From NCBI GenBank assembly GCA_002796835.1, contig LUGL01000024.1, forward strand, positions 17,141 to 81,140: a stretch of 64,000 nt of DNA. The letters are read 5' to 3'. The position numbers and the translations under genes were made by a program. This DNA is from Elainella saxicola E1. Lineage in GTDB: Bacteria; Cyanobacteriota; Cyanobacteriia; Elainellales; Elainellaceae. The notes below the pieces were generated by a model. It was given only the letters and a program-made list of their open reading frames with translations. It was not told the DNA's origin and did not search any database. Numbering within the stretch: position 1 is the first letter of the stretch; every line of letters starts with the position of its first letter. Shown piece after piece: positions 1-9,186 of this stretch.

Positions 1-2647
1 TTTTAACCGTAACCGTACGCGGTTGAGCTGGCGTTTCCCCAGCAAACGTGAGAGCCACTTCACATTGAGCCTGATGCACCAGCAGTTCTTGGGGGCTACA
101 GTGCTGACTGACGCGCTGCCCACCGATCGCCAATAAAATGTCACCCGGTTTAACATTCACACCAAGCTGTTGCAGCGGCGAGTTTTGATCCGTCCAGGAA
201 TCTCCCTGCACAATATGTTCCACCCGATAGGCATCCATTTCGGGCACATAGCGAAAGTCGGCTCCCAGGAAACCCATGTGGTAATTGGGTTCATCTCGGT
301 AATCGCCACCCCATTCATAGGCATGAGAAGTCCCCAACTCGCCCTGCATTTCTTCCACTAAATCGGCAAATTCCGATCGCACCGCAATCCGATCGAGCAA
401 AGGCTGATAGCGCTGATAAACCCGTTCCCAATCCACACCAGACATGTCGGCAGTCCAGAACTGCTCTTGCTGCAACCGCCACACTTCGCGCAACATCTGC
501 TGCCATTCCTGAGTGGGATTCACGGACACCCGCACTCTTCGTAGATCGATCCAGCCGCTTTTCCGTCCCGGCTCTGAGGATTCTTTGCGATCGCGATCTT
601 GAGGCGTAATCCCGCAGACCCGGAGCTGATGACCCGATCGGTAAATCAGAGTTTTGCCATCTTTACCTACCCGAAAACTGGAGACATCAGAGGCAATTCG
701 CTCTTGCTTTTGGGCCTCAAAGTCGTAAACTTCCAGAGAAGTTTTGGCCTCTTTGCCATTTTCATAGCGTCCATCAAAGCTGCCGCGCACCGGAGCCGTC
801 GTAAACAGAACCTTGCCTTCAACCCCGCAGATTTGTCGGTAAATGCCTTCTGCAACTGGAAATCCAACAATTCGCCGTTCAATATTGTCGAAGTTGATCT
901 TGACGATCGGCTCGATCGGTTTTTCCGATTGTTCTGCATCTTGTTCTGCATCTGTTTTTTCAGAATTGGTTGCCGCAGGGTCAGCAGGGGTTGAGGAAGA
1001 ATCAGAATTTTCAGCAGTGGATCCCTTAGATGGAGCGGCTTCATCCTGGCCATTTTCGTCAGGATTATTTTGCTGATCAGGCTGGGAGCCATCAAACAAT
1101 TGACCAACGGGTGTGAAAGGAGAAGGCGTATCGGGTTGCAGCGCGATCAAAAAGGGGCGCATTGCCTTTGGGAAACTCAAGTCGAAATAGACTTTGTCGT
1201 AAACGGGGTTAAACTCGCGCTGAGATAGAAAGTAAATGAATTTGCCAGTCGGATCAAAAACAGGCTGAACATCTCGAAATCGGGGTGACGTGATGCAATA
1301 GGTGCTGCCATCGCTGAGCTGACAGAGTTTAATCGACAAGGTCTCTGGGGTTACTGCACAGCTATACACGACCCATTGGCCATCGGGTGACCAGGCAAAT
1401 CCATAGATTGGCTTGAACTCACTGCGATCGAGCACTCGCATGGCTTGAGTGGTCAAGTCAACCCAGATCAACTCATGGCGATGGTTTGAGATAACAATCT
1501 GATCGGCTTTGGGCGACACTTCGAGCAGCATTGCCCGACCAATATCCAGATCTGGCAGAGGCTCAGGCGCTTGATCAAAACTGGGGGTGAAGATTTCTAG
1601 CATTTCTGCACCACTGCGATCGGAAATGCCCACCAGCCGTCGTTTATCATTCAACCAGCGCGTCAGCCGATAGCGTCCTTCTTCGGGGCGGCCCAACTGA
1701 AACACAGCCCCTTCCCAGTTGCCAAAGCAAAAACTCTTGCCGCGTGTTGTAATCGCCACCGAATGGCCTTCGGGATGCAGATCATAGTCTTCGAGAAATT
1801 CAGCCGCTTCGACAAATTTGCGCTGTCGCTGAATCCGGGGACTGTGGAACTGAACTTCGATCGGCTGATGCGTACCGGACTGCGGCTCATAGCAAAACAA
1901 ATCTGCGCCTGCATGGTAAACAATTCGGTGACCATCACTTGTAGCATTGCGGGCATAGTATTCTCGCTGATGCGTATGCTGCTGCAAATCTTCTCCCTGA
2001 GGCGTACAGGAATAGAGGTTGCCAATGCCTGCATGATCCGACAGAAAATAGATGCGATCGCCCACCCACATCGGGGCCGTCAGGTTGCCGTTCAGCGTAA
2101 TCAGCTTTTGAAACTGGCCACTCCCTGTTGGATCCACCCACAAAACTCCAACTCTGCCGCCTCGATACCGTTTCCAGAAAGCAGGATCACCCGTATTGCG
2201 GCCTAAAACCACACCTCCATTGACTCCAAACGCTACACTATGGGCCAAACCGTAAGGCAGCAGCTCTGGCAAACCTCCTTCTCGATCGATCGAATAGAGG
2301 TGAGCCATATGGCGCAGCGGCTGTCCAGCACTGCTGGTAAACAGAATAGACTGACTATCCCGGCTCCAACCTGCAACATGTGCCCCAGCCAAAAAAGTGA
2401 GACGTTTCGCCACTCCGCCCAATGCAGGCATACAGTAAATTTCCGAATGCCCCTCTTCCCGCCCCACAAAGGCTAAATGGTTGCCGTCAGGAGACAACAA
2501 CGGACGCCGCACCATGCCCAGGTTGGCGGTCAACCGAACTGCGATGCCACCCTGGAGAGACACACTCCAAAGATCATCTTCACAGACAAAAACAATGCGA
2601 TCGCCGCTAATCGTAGGGTACCGATAATAACCAGACTGTTGACTCAT
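1..2647 (-). CDS. Tricorn protease-like / S41 family peptidase (beta-propeller + PDZ; C-terminus truncated by window edge)
   Basis: Open frame on the minus strand from ATG at 2647 (MSQQSGYYRYPTISGDRIVFVCEDDLWSVSLQGG...) to position 1; WD40/TolB-like propeller repeats, then a PDZ-like segment (LGVNVKPGDILLAIGGQRVS). Missing from the ORF track because it runs off the edge. Confidence 0.85.
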   Translation of the reverse strand, partial: MSQQSGYYRYPTISGDRIVFVCEDDLWSVSLQGGIAVRLTANLGMVRRPLLSPDGNHLAFVGREEGHSEIYCMPALGGVAKRLTFLAGAHVAGWSRDSQSILFTSSAGQPLRHMAHLYSIDREGGLPELLPYGLAHSVAFGVNGGVVLGRNTGDPAFWKRYRGGRVGVLWVDPTGSGQFQKLITLNGNLTAPMWVGDRIYFLSDHAGIGNLYSCTPQGEDLQQHTHQREYYARNATSDGHRIVYHAGADLFCYEPQSGTHQPIEVQFHSPRIQRQRKFVEAAEFLEDYDLHPEGHSVAITTRGKSFCFGNWEGAVFQLGRPEEGRYRLTRWLNDKRRLVGISDRSGAEMLEIFTPSFDQAPEPLPDLDIGRAMLLEVSPKADQIVISNHRHELIWVDLTTQAMRVLDRSEFKPIYGFAWSPDGQWVVYSCAVTPETLSIKLCQLSDGSTYCITSPRFRDVQPVFDPTGKFIYFLSQREFNPVYDKVYFDLSFPKAMRPFLIALQPDTPSPFTPVGQLFDGSQPDQQNNPDENGQDEAAPSKGSTAENSDSSSTPADPAATNSEKTDAEQDAEQSEKPIEPIVKINFDNIERRIVGFPVAEGIYRQICGVEGKVLFTTAPVRGSFDGRYENGKEAKTSLEVYDFEAQKQERIASDVSSFRVGKDGKTLIYRSGHQLRVCGITPQDRDRKESSEPGRKSGWIDLRRVRVSVNPTQEWQQMLREVWRLQQEQFWTADMSGVDWERVYQRYQPLLDRIAVRSEFADLVEEMQGELGTSHAYEWGGDYRDEPNYHMGFLGADFRYVPEMDAYRVEHIVQGDSWTDQNSPLQQLGVNVKPGDILLAIGGQRVSQHCSPQELLVHQAQCEVALTFAGETPAQPRTVTVK

Positions 2648-3295
2648 GTGGAGGATTCAAGCTTTCAACGAGGAGCAAGAGTTTTCATGGGTGTTTGAGA
2701 GGTTAACCGGCCTCTTCTCACAGAGATGGTGCCCAATTGAGTCACATCCCACCAAATTCTAACTGTCTCTCAGTTTATGTTAGGAAACTGTTAAGGCTGT
2801 CTTACTAACCCGGATTGATTTAAGGCGTGCTTGATTCAGGCAACAGAAATTAAGCAAAACAAGAACTTCTTGTGGGGCGGACAAGATGTCTACCCGGACC
2901 GTTCAAGCAACCAACGTACATGATTGAATCCACGATCCCAAGTATTTCCAGTATGTTCATCGATTCATTGCTAATCATCATCTTCGATCGCATCTAATCG
3001 CTTCACTTAACATCAGGCTTGAGGTTGAGCACAGCGGGTCTGAACCGATTGAGTGTGAAACTCAGCAAGCAACCATCACTTGACAATTCTGCTTCATGCA
3101 CAAAATTCCTCTTTGCCGTAGTTTTTCCAAATGACGAGAGAGTTGGAGCAGGAATATCTAACTTTTGTACAGGCTTGTCAGGAAATGCTGAGCTATTCAG
3201 CTTCGATCACGCCGAAGCACTAACACAGGCCGTAAAATAGCTAATATTGTTACAATTTCTCGTAGTCGTACTCACTTCGCATTATCCAAGTTGCT

Positions 3296-4915
3296 ATGAA
3301 CACCCCAGTACAGCACGATCGCATCATCATTTTCGATACCACTCTCCGCGACGGTGAACAGTCTCCGGGCGCAACGCTCAACGTGGAAGAAAAACTGACG
3401 ATCGCTCGGCAGCTAGCACGACTGGGAGTGGATGTGATTGAAGCAGGCTTTCCCTTTGCCAGCCCCGGCGATTTTGAAGCCGTCACCAAGATTGCCCAGC
3501 AGGTTGGCACTGCCGATGGTCCCACGATTTGTGGATTAGCCCGTGCTACCAAGCAAGATATTGAGGCGGCTGCCAAGGCACTAGCGCCTGCTGCCAAGCC
3601 TCGCATTCACACTTTTCTTGCCACTTCAGATATTCACTTGGAGTACAAGCTGAAAAAGACGCGACAGGAAGTGTTGCAGATGGCCCCTGAAATGGTGGCC
3701 TATGCCAAATCTTTTGTGGATGATGTCGAGTTCTCCCCAGAAGATGCTGGACGCTCTGATCCGGAGTTTCTCTATCAGGTCTTGGAAGCTGCAATCGCCG
3801 CTGGCGCAACGACTGTGAACATCCCAGATACCGTCGGCTACACGACCCCGGCTGAGTTTGGTGCCTTGATCAAAGGAATTAAAGACAATGTGCCAAATAT
3901 CAATCAGGCCATTATTTCGGTCCACGGCCATAACGACCTGGGTTTGGCGGTGGCTAACTTCCTGGAAGCCGTGAAAAATGGGGCACGCCAACTCGAATGT
4001 ACGATTAACGGCATTGGCGAACGGGCAGGCAACGCAGCCCTGGAAGAATTGGTGATGGCGATGCATGTGCGACGGCAATATTTCAATCCCTTTTTAGGTC
4101 GTCCGGTGGAATCAGAAGCACCGCTGACCCAGATTGACACGCGCCAGATTTACAAAACTTCTCGCCTGGTTTCCAATCTCACAGGCATGTTGGTGCAGCC
4201 GAATAAAGCGATCGTTGGAGCCAATGCCTTTGCGCACGAGTCGGGCATTCACCAGGATGGCGTCCTGAAGCACAAGCTGACCTACGAAATTATGGATGCT
4301 CAGTCGATCGGTCTAACGGACAATCAGATCGTATTGGGCAAACATTCGGGTCGCAATGCCTTCCGCACGCGCTTGAAGGAACTCGGCTTTGAGCTGGCCG
4401 ATCAGGAACTCAACCGGGCATTTCTCCGCTTTAAAGAATTGGCTGACAAGAAAAAGGATATTACCGATTGGGATCTGGAAGCGATCGTCAATGACGAGAC
4501 ACAACAAGCCCCAGAGCGGTTCAAGCTGGAGCATGTGCAGGTTTCTTGCGGTGACCATGCCCGACCCACTGCTACCGTGACGCTCCGCACCCCCGAAGGC
4601 CATGAACTTACCGATGCGGCGATCGGTACAGGTCCCGTTGATGCGGTCTATCGGGCGATTAATCGGGTGATCGATATTCCCAATCAGTTGATCGAATTCT
4701 CGGTGCAGTCTGTCACAGCAGGTATTGATGCGATCGGAGAGGTGACCATTCGCCTCAAACACGAAGACTCGATTTTTTCAGGTCATGCTGCCAACACGGA
4801 TATTATCGTGGCTTCGGCTTTAGCCTATGTCAATGCATTGAACCGCCTCTCTAACACCCTACAGCAGGGGAAAGGACTGCATCCTCAGCATGATGAAGCT
4901 CAACCCGTCGGTTAG
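3296..4915 (+). CDS. leuA: 2-isopropylmalate synthase
   Basis: 539 aa; [63 protein letters not shown] motifs. Confidence 0.97.
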   Translation: MNTPVQHDRIIIFDTTLRDGEQSPGATLNVEEKLTIARQLARLGVDVIEAGFPFASPGDFEAVTKIAQQVGTADGPTICGLARATKQDIEAAAKALAPAAKPRIHTFLATSDIHLEYKLKKTRQEVLQMAPEMVAYAKSFVDDVEFSPEDAGRSDPEFLYQVLEAAIAAGATTVNIPDTVGYTTPAEFGALIKGIKDNVPNINQAIISVHGHNDLGLAVANFLEAVKNGARQLECTINGIGERAGNAALEELVMAMHVRRQYFNPFLGRPVESEAPLTQIDTRQIYKTSRLVSNLTGMLVQPNKAIVGANAFAHESGIHQDGVLKHKLTYEIMDAQSIGLTDNQIVLGKHSGRNAFRTRLKELGFELADQELNRAFLRFKELADKKKDITDWDLEAIVNDETQQAPERFKLEHVQVSCGDHARPTATVTLRTPEGHELTDAAIGTGPVDAVYRAINRVIDIPNQLIEFSVQSVTAGIDAIGEVTIRLKHEDSIFSGHAANTDIIVASALAYVNALNRLSNTLQQGKGLHPQHDEAQPVG

Positions 4916-4971
4916 AACCCCATCGGTGAGAACAGTTTGAGCACAGCTTAGTGCTCATCCATTGATTGGGA

Positions 4972-5016
4972 AGCAGGTGTCACATGCAAAAAACGCATCG
5001 AAACACCTGCTTTTTG
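4972..5016 (+). terminator. Rho-independent terminator downstream of leuA
   Basis: AGCAGGTGT (4972-4980) pairs with ACACCTGCT (5003-5011), followed by TTTTT. Confidence 0.75.
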
Positions 5017-5078
5017 CTTAATTTCTCAGCTTCACTTTGCAATCCGCTGAAGCCGATCGATTAATAATAAGATTTGTT

Positions 5079-5492
5079 TTAACCTTCAGCCGCAGAAGTT
5101 TCTGTCGAGGCTGTTTCCCCGGTCTCGCCTGTTTCCCTAGTATCCACTACTTCCGTCGCATCTTCTGTCGCTGTCGCTTCTTCTACAGCCTCTTCAACAG
5201 GCGGTTGCTCGACTTTCGGCTGAATCTTGGGGGGTTTAGCTGGCCGAACCAGCGCTAAGTTCACGGGTGCTTTTTCTTCTTCTCGATCGCTCCCTCTGCC
5301 TTTGCCTTTGCCCTTACCCCGACCCCGATCTTTCCGATCGCCCCGGTCATTGCGATCGTCTTTTCCACGACTGCGGCGTTGTTCTCGATTGTCAGTACTT
5401 GCTTGACTTGCTTGACTCGCTTGCCCCTCAGTTCCACCTTCGGCTGAAGCCGTTTGCTGACGTTCAGACTTCTTAATTGGACGTTCCACCAT
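5079..5492 (-). CDS. Low-complexity, charged, probably disordered hypothetical protein
   Basis: 137 aa ORF rich in K/R/D/G (RGKDDRNDRGDRKDRGRGKGKGKGRG) with an acidic Thr/Glu-rich tail. Confidence 0.6.
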   Translation of the reverse strand: MVERPIKKSERQQTASAEGGTEGQASQASQASTDNREQRRSRGKDDRNDRGDRKDRGRGKGKGKGRGSDREEEKAPVNLALVRPAKPPKIQPKVEQPPVEEAVEEATATEDATEVVDTRETGETGETASTETSAAEG

Positions 5493-5810
5493 GTCTCTAT
5501 CCTCGCTGCTTCGATCGGCACAATTTGGAGAAAACCTGAGTCGGCGGAGGACTGTACCATTGCTAAATCTCCTCCGGGCTGTTCAGGAAATACAAATTTC
5601 CATCCATTCCCCTGAACGATGATCGCACAAATCTGTGAAGATTTTTGACACACCTCTTTTTCCTAAAAATCACGGTTCACACCACTTCGGTCGCCGAAAT
5701 AAGCTGAAAATCTAGTGTTTCCACCACCGACACTTGAGTTAGCAAACTGCAACATCGATCTCAATCGGTTTAATTCCCTTTAATTTCCTAAAGAAACAGG
5801 AGACTCATCC

Positions 5811-6032
5811 ATGGAAGTGGTGGCAATGATGTGCATGATCGCGACATCTGATGGTTCTGGGCTGTCTTTGCTCGACTATCCAACCTATGAAGCACAGGTG
5901 ATTGGTGGCGTTGACTCTGGTGAATGGGTGACTTTTAATTTCAGCGATCGATCAGGCCAGTGGGCTGAAGTCACCGACTCAGAAGGCGAAACAGGCTGGG
6001 TTGAAATAGAGTACCTCGACTGCCAAAGCTGA
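5811..6032 (+). CDS. Small SH3-like domain hypothetical protein
   Basis: 73 aa; SGLSLLDYPTYEAQVIGGVDSGEWVTFNFSDRSGQWAEVTDSEGETGWVEIEYL resembles a bacterial SH3 fold; aggag RBS-like sequence upstream of ATG. Confidence 0.6.
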   Translation: MEVVAMMCMIATSDGSGLSLLDYPTYEAQVIGGVDSGEWVTFNFSDRSGQWAEVTDSEGETGWVEIEYLDCQS

Positions 6033-6146
6033 TTGCCCAAGTCAGGCATGCAATCCTTGAGGTAGTCCTTACATTTAGCATGGCGCAGCTTGCAATGGAG
6101 AAACCTTGGTTGAGCCATCTGTAATGCAGGCGATCGATAGTAAAGT

Positions 6147-6182
6147 AGTGGTCGGACTGCAATCAGTGGTCGGACTGCAATC
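6147..6182. repeat. Perfect 18-bp tandem duplication
   Basis: agtggtcggactgcaatc repeated twice directly upstream of the ABC permease gene. Confidence 0.9.
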
Positions 6183-6208
6183 TCTCTGCCGATTCTGCTC
6201 AATTTTCT

Positions 6209-7060
6209 ATGCCAAATCCCTTGAATTCTCCTCCAATGCGGGCTTTTCTCCATCGTCTAGGCACTTATCTGCTGTTAAGTACGATCGCGATCGCCATGCT
6301 GTTGCCTTTGATTTGGCTGGTTAGTACCGCTTTTAAATCGCCTACAGAGGACATTTTTCAGTTTCCGCCCCAGTTGATTCCAGCCCAACCCACCGTTGAG
6401 AATTTTGCAAAGGTTTGGCAGACCAATCCGTTTGGGCGTTATTTGTTCAATAGCATTTTGGTGGCAGCGCTCACTGTCAGCCTCAATCTCTTGTTTTGTT
6501 CGCTGGCCGCCTATCCGCTGGCCCGATTGGACTTTGCTGGCAAGAACGCAATTTTTACGCTGATCGTTTCGACAATTCTGATTCCGTTTCAAATTGTCAT
6601 GATTCCGCTTTATATCCTGACAGTGCAGTTGGGCTTGCGGAATAGTTATTTGGGCTTGATTTTTCCAGCGATCGCCTCAGCTTTTGGCATCTTTCTGTTG
6701 CGGCAAGCCTTTCAAGGGGTTCCTAAAGAGCTGGAAGAAGCGGCTCGTATGGATGGTTGCTCTGAGGTAGGCATTTGGTGGCATGTGATGCTGCCTTCGA
6801 TTCGACCGGCGCTAGTGACGCTGGCCATTTTTGTGTTTATTGGCTCTTGGAGCGATTTTCTCTGGCCGCTGCTCATTCTCGATCGGCCTGAATACTACAC
6901 ATTACCGCTTGGTGTAGCCAAGTTGGCCGGGGCCTTTTCGCTAGACTGGCGCTTAATTGCCGCAGGTTCCGTTATTTCGATCGCCCCAATTTTACTGTTC
7001 TTTGCGATCATGCAGCGCTACATTGTGCCAACGGAAGTGGGAAGTGGCGTGAAGGGGTAA
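6209..7060 (+). CDS. Carbohydrate ABC transporter permease (MalG/binding-protein-dependent inner membrane type)
   Basis: 283 aa; STAFKSPTEDIFQFPPQLIP and EEAARMDGCSEVGIWWHVMLPSIRPALVT (EAA loop). Confidence 0.93.
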   Translation: MPNPLNSPPMRAFLHRLGTYLLLSTIAIAMLLPLIWLVSTAFKSPTEDIFQFPPQLIPAQPTVENFAKVWQTNPFGRYLFNSILVAALTVSLNLLFCSLAAYPLARLDFAGKNAIFTLIVSTILIPFQIVMIPLYILTVQLGLRNSYLGLIFPAIASAFGIFLLRQAFQGVPKELEEAARMDGCSEVGIWWHVMLPSIRPALVTLAIFVFIGSWSDFLWPLLILDRPEYYTLPLGVAKLAGAFSLDWRLIAAGSVISIAPILLFFAIMQRYIVPTEVGSGVKG

Positions 7061-7158
7061 AGAAGTGAAAGAGTGAAGAGGTAAAGAAGTGGGGCGTGAA
7101 GCATTGAGTCAGCGAATGCAGGGCTTGGGAGTGAGGGCAACAACGATAGGATAGAGGG

Positions 7159-7416
7159 ATGAAAAGGTTATTGATTCAGTTGATTAAGGGCTACCGAGCT
7201 TTTATTTCCCCCCTGTTTCCCCCCTCTTGCCGGTTTCAGCCAACCTGCTCTCAGTATGCGATCGAGGCAATCGATCGGTTTGGCATCTGGCGGGGCAGTG
7301 GTTTGGCAATTTGGCGCATTCTTCGCTGTCATCCCTTTCATCCAGGCGGGTATGACCCAGTGCCGCCCATCCCATCGGCTGATTCAGCCTGTTCGCATGA
7401 GCATCCAGAGCTTTAA
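7159..7416 (+). CDS. yidD: Membrane protein insertion efficiency factor YidD
   Basis: 85 aa; [30 protein letters not shown]...[17 protein letters not shown] is the diagnostic YidD signature. Confidence 0.96.
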   Translation: MKRLLIQLIKGYRAFISPLFPPSCRFQPTCSQYAIEAIDRFGIWRGSGLAIWRILRCHPFHPGGYDPVPPIPSADSACSHEHPEL

Positions 7417-7856
7417 CCGATCGAATCTGCCGTATCTCCTTCTTCGGTGGCTGCTGAACCAGGATTAATCAGCGTAATATCGAATTCATCGGGCGGAACT
7501 GTAGTAATGTGCTCCCGCTCTAACAGGTAGTAAATCGCCTGAACTTGTGGGCCAAAGACAATTTTGTCTCGGTTTTGCAAATTATGGGCTTGCTGTTTGC
7601 GTCCGTTGATCAGTAAACCATTGGCACTCTGTTTGCCTTTCAGGTTGCCATCCAGGATGCGGTAGCAGAAATTCCCTGCATCATCTGCGAATCGAACGAG
7701 CGTAGCGTGATGTCGCGAGACAAAATAAGAAGACAGTTGAATATCACAGTGGGGGTCACGACCGATCGAATACACCGGCGAGTCCAAGGTATACTCTTCC
7801 TGCCCCTTCGAATCTTCAATAATTAGCTTATGGGTTTGGCGACTAGCTGAGCTCAT
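7413..7856 (-). CDS. FHA domain protein (paralog 1)
   Basis: 147 aa; [26 protein letters not shown]...[17 protein letters not shown]. Confidence 0.9.
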   Translation of the reverse strand: MSSASRQTHKLIIEDSKGQEEYTLDSPVYSIGRDPHCDIQLSSYFVSRHHATLVRFADDAGNFCYRILDGNLKGKQSANGLLINGRKQQAHNLQNRDKIVFGPQVQAIYYLLEREHITTVPPDEFDITLINPGSAATEEGDTADSIG

Positions 7857-7982
7857 TCGTCAAGGTATGAGGTATGAGGGACTAAACTATCTAAGCAAGC
7901 ATAACCTTATGCACCCTAAGGACTTATTGTGCCTCAATCTCACATCAATCCAACCTCGAAAGAGGCGGCAATTAAAATATCA

Positions 7983-8453
7983 TTAGCCAGTTAAATCCGT
8001 GACCTGAGGCTCAGCAGGTTTGGCAGCGGTGTCGTCTTCTGGATCGCCCGTCATATTGGGACTAATCAGGGTAATGTCATACTCATCTGGTGGGACAGTT
8101 GTGATTGCATCTCGCCGCAGCAAGTAATACACTGCATGAACTTGAGGCCCAAAGACGATCCGGTCCTGATCATGCAAATCATGCGCTTGCAGCTTGCGCC
8201 CGTTAATCAGTAAACCGTTGGCGCTCGGCTTGCCCTTCAAATTACCATCCACAATGCGGTAGTAGTAGCTGCCATCTTCGTTGGGAAGCTGAACTAACGT
8301 GGCATGACGGCGAGAAACAAACTGTGACACCAAGCGAATGTCACACTTGGGATCTCTACCGATCGAATAGACAGGACTGTCGAGCGTATACTCACGTCGT
8401 CCCTTATCGTCTTCGATAATTAAGAGGTGGCTCTGGTGTGGTGCAGAAGTCAT
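7983..8453 (-). CDS. FHA domain protein (paralog 2)
   Basis: 156 aa; YSIGRDPKCDIRLVSQFVSRRHATLV...[17 protein letters not shown]; highly similar to the neighbouring paralog. Confidence 0.9.
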   Translation of the reverse strand: MTSAPHQSHLLIIEDDKGRREYTLDSPVYSIGRDPKCDIRLVSQFVSRRHATLVQLPNEDGSYYYRIVDGNLKGKPSANGLLINGRKLQAHDLHDQDRIVFGPQVHAVYYLLRRDAITTVPPDEYDITLISPNMTGDPEDDTAAKPAEPQVTDLTG

Positions 8454-8723
8454 CAGGCAGGAGGGGTACGAACGATCAAGACATCTAAAATGCTGAGACT
8501 CAACTGAGACAGACCCTGTCGGTCATGGGGACTATTTTAGTGACTAGTAGGACTACCAGTAAATTATGCACTAGCGTGAGTTGCTCAGCCTTAATGCTAG
8601 CTCTCAATCTTAACTTGCTTCCAAAATTGAGGTAAAGAATCCCGCTAAATTATCCTGTTCTCCGAAAAAAGTTTAGAGAAATTACTATCGGGAAGGAGTA
8701 GCGTAAACTGGAAATCGACTAAG

Positions 8724-8796
8724 TCCAGGGTGCAGGGGTCGAACCTGCCTGAGGCGAATTATGAGTTCGCTGCCTAAACCGCTCGGCCAACCCTGG
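8724..8796 (-). tRNA. tRNA with CAT anticodon, probably tRNA-Ile(CAU)
   Basis: Cloverleaf on the minus strand: acceptor CCAGGGT/ACCCTGG, anticodon arm GCGAA-CTCATAA-TTCGC, T arm GCAGG-TTCGACC-CCTGC, discriminator A. The anticodon arm (CTCATAATT) and D arm resemble plastid trnI-CAU rather than initiator or elongator Met. CCA is not encoded. Confidence 0.88.
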
Positions 8797-8853
8797 GAGA
8801 TAGATCTATACTTAGGCACCTATTGTATCCTGAGGCAGGAAAGATATGCAGCT

Positions 8854-9174
8854 ATGAGAGTGAATCCAACTGTTGTTTTAACACTTACTTTATTGATGCT
8901 GATGTTTGGGGCAGGTTTATCCAGCGCTGTTGTGGGCTATCGTTTAGGCAGAGGAGCCCTGAAAGGCATTACCCAGCCCGACGCCCGACCCGTGAATAAT
9001 CTTGCCGATGCTCAGGGGCATCCGATTCGACGTGAAGGGGTTGCTTTTTTGAAGGAAGCCGATATTCTCAACAATGTGAAGGCCCGAATCAACGGCGGTG
9101 CAGCTTCTGAACCAGCGAGTCCGGCAGCATCAGATCCGGCAGGTTCAGACTCATCCGCTAGCACTCCGCAGTAA
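8854..9174 (+). CDS. Small membrane-anchored hypothetical protein
   Basis: The ORF-track start at 8761 lies inside the antisense tRNA; in-frame ATG at 8854 gives MRVNPTVVLTLTLLMLMFGAGLSSAVVGYRLG (N-terminal TM). Confidence 0.65.
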   Translation: MRVNPTVVLTLTLLMLMFGAGLSSAVVGYRLGRGALKGITQPDARPVNNLADAQGHPIRREGVAFLKEADILNNVKARINGGAASEPASPAASDPAGSDSSASTPQ

Positions 9175-9186
9175 AATTCAACCCCA

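Noticed and set aside
667-1107. 146-aa minus strand ORF and several 60-150 aa ORFs at 170-2700
   Set aside because: Shadow frames of the tricorn-like protease gene, which has convincing family motifs across the region.
3019-3240. 73-aa + ORF upstream of leuA
   Set aside because: No motif and unconvincing composition; region is better read as leader.
8761-8853. N-terminal extension of the 8761-9174 ORF
   Set aside because: It is the antisense of the tRNA-CAT gene and adjacent spacer; the in-frame ATG at 8854 gives a normal signal/TM start.
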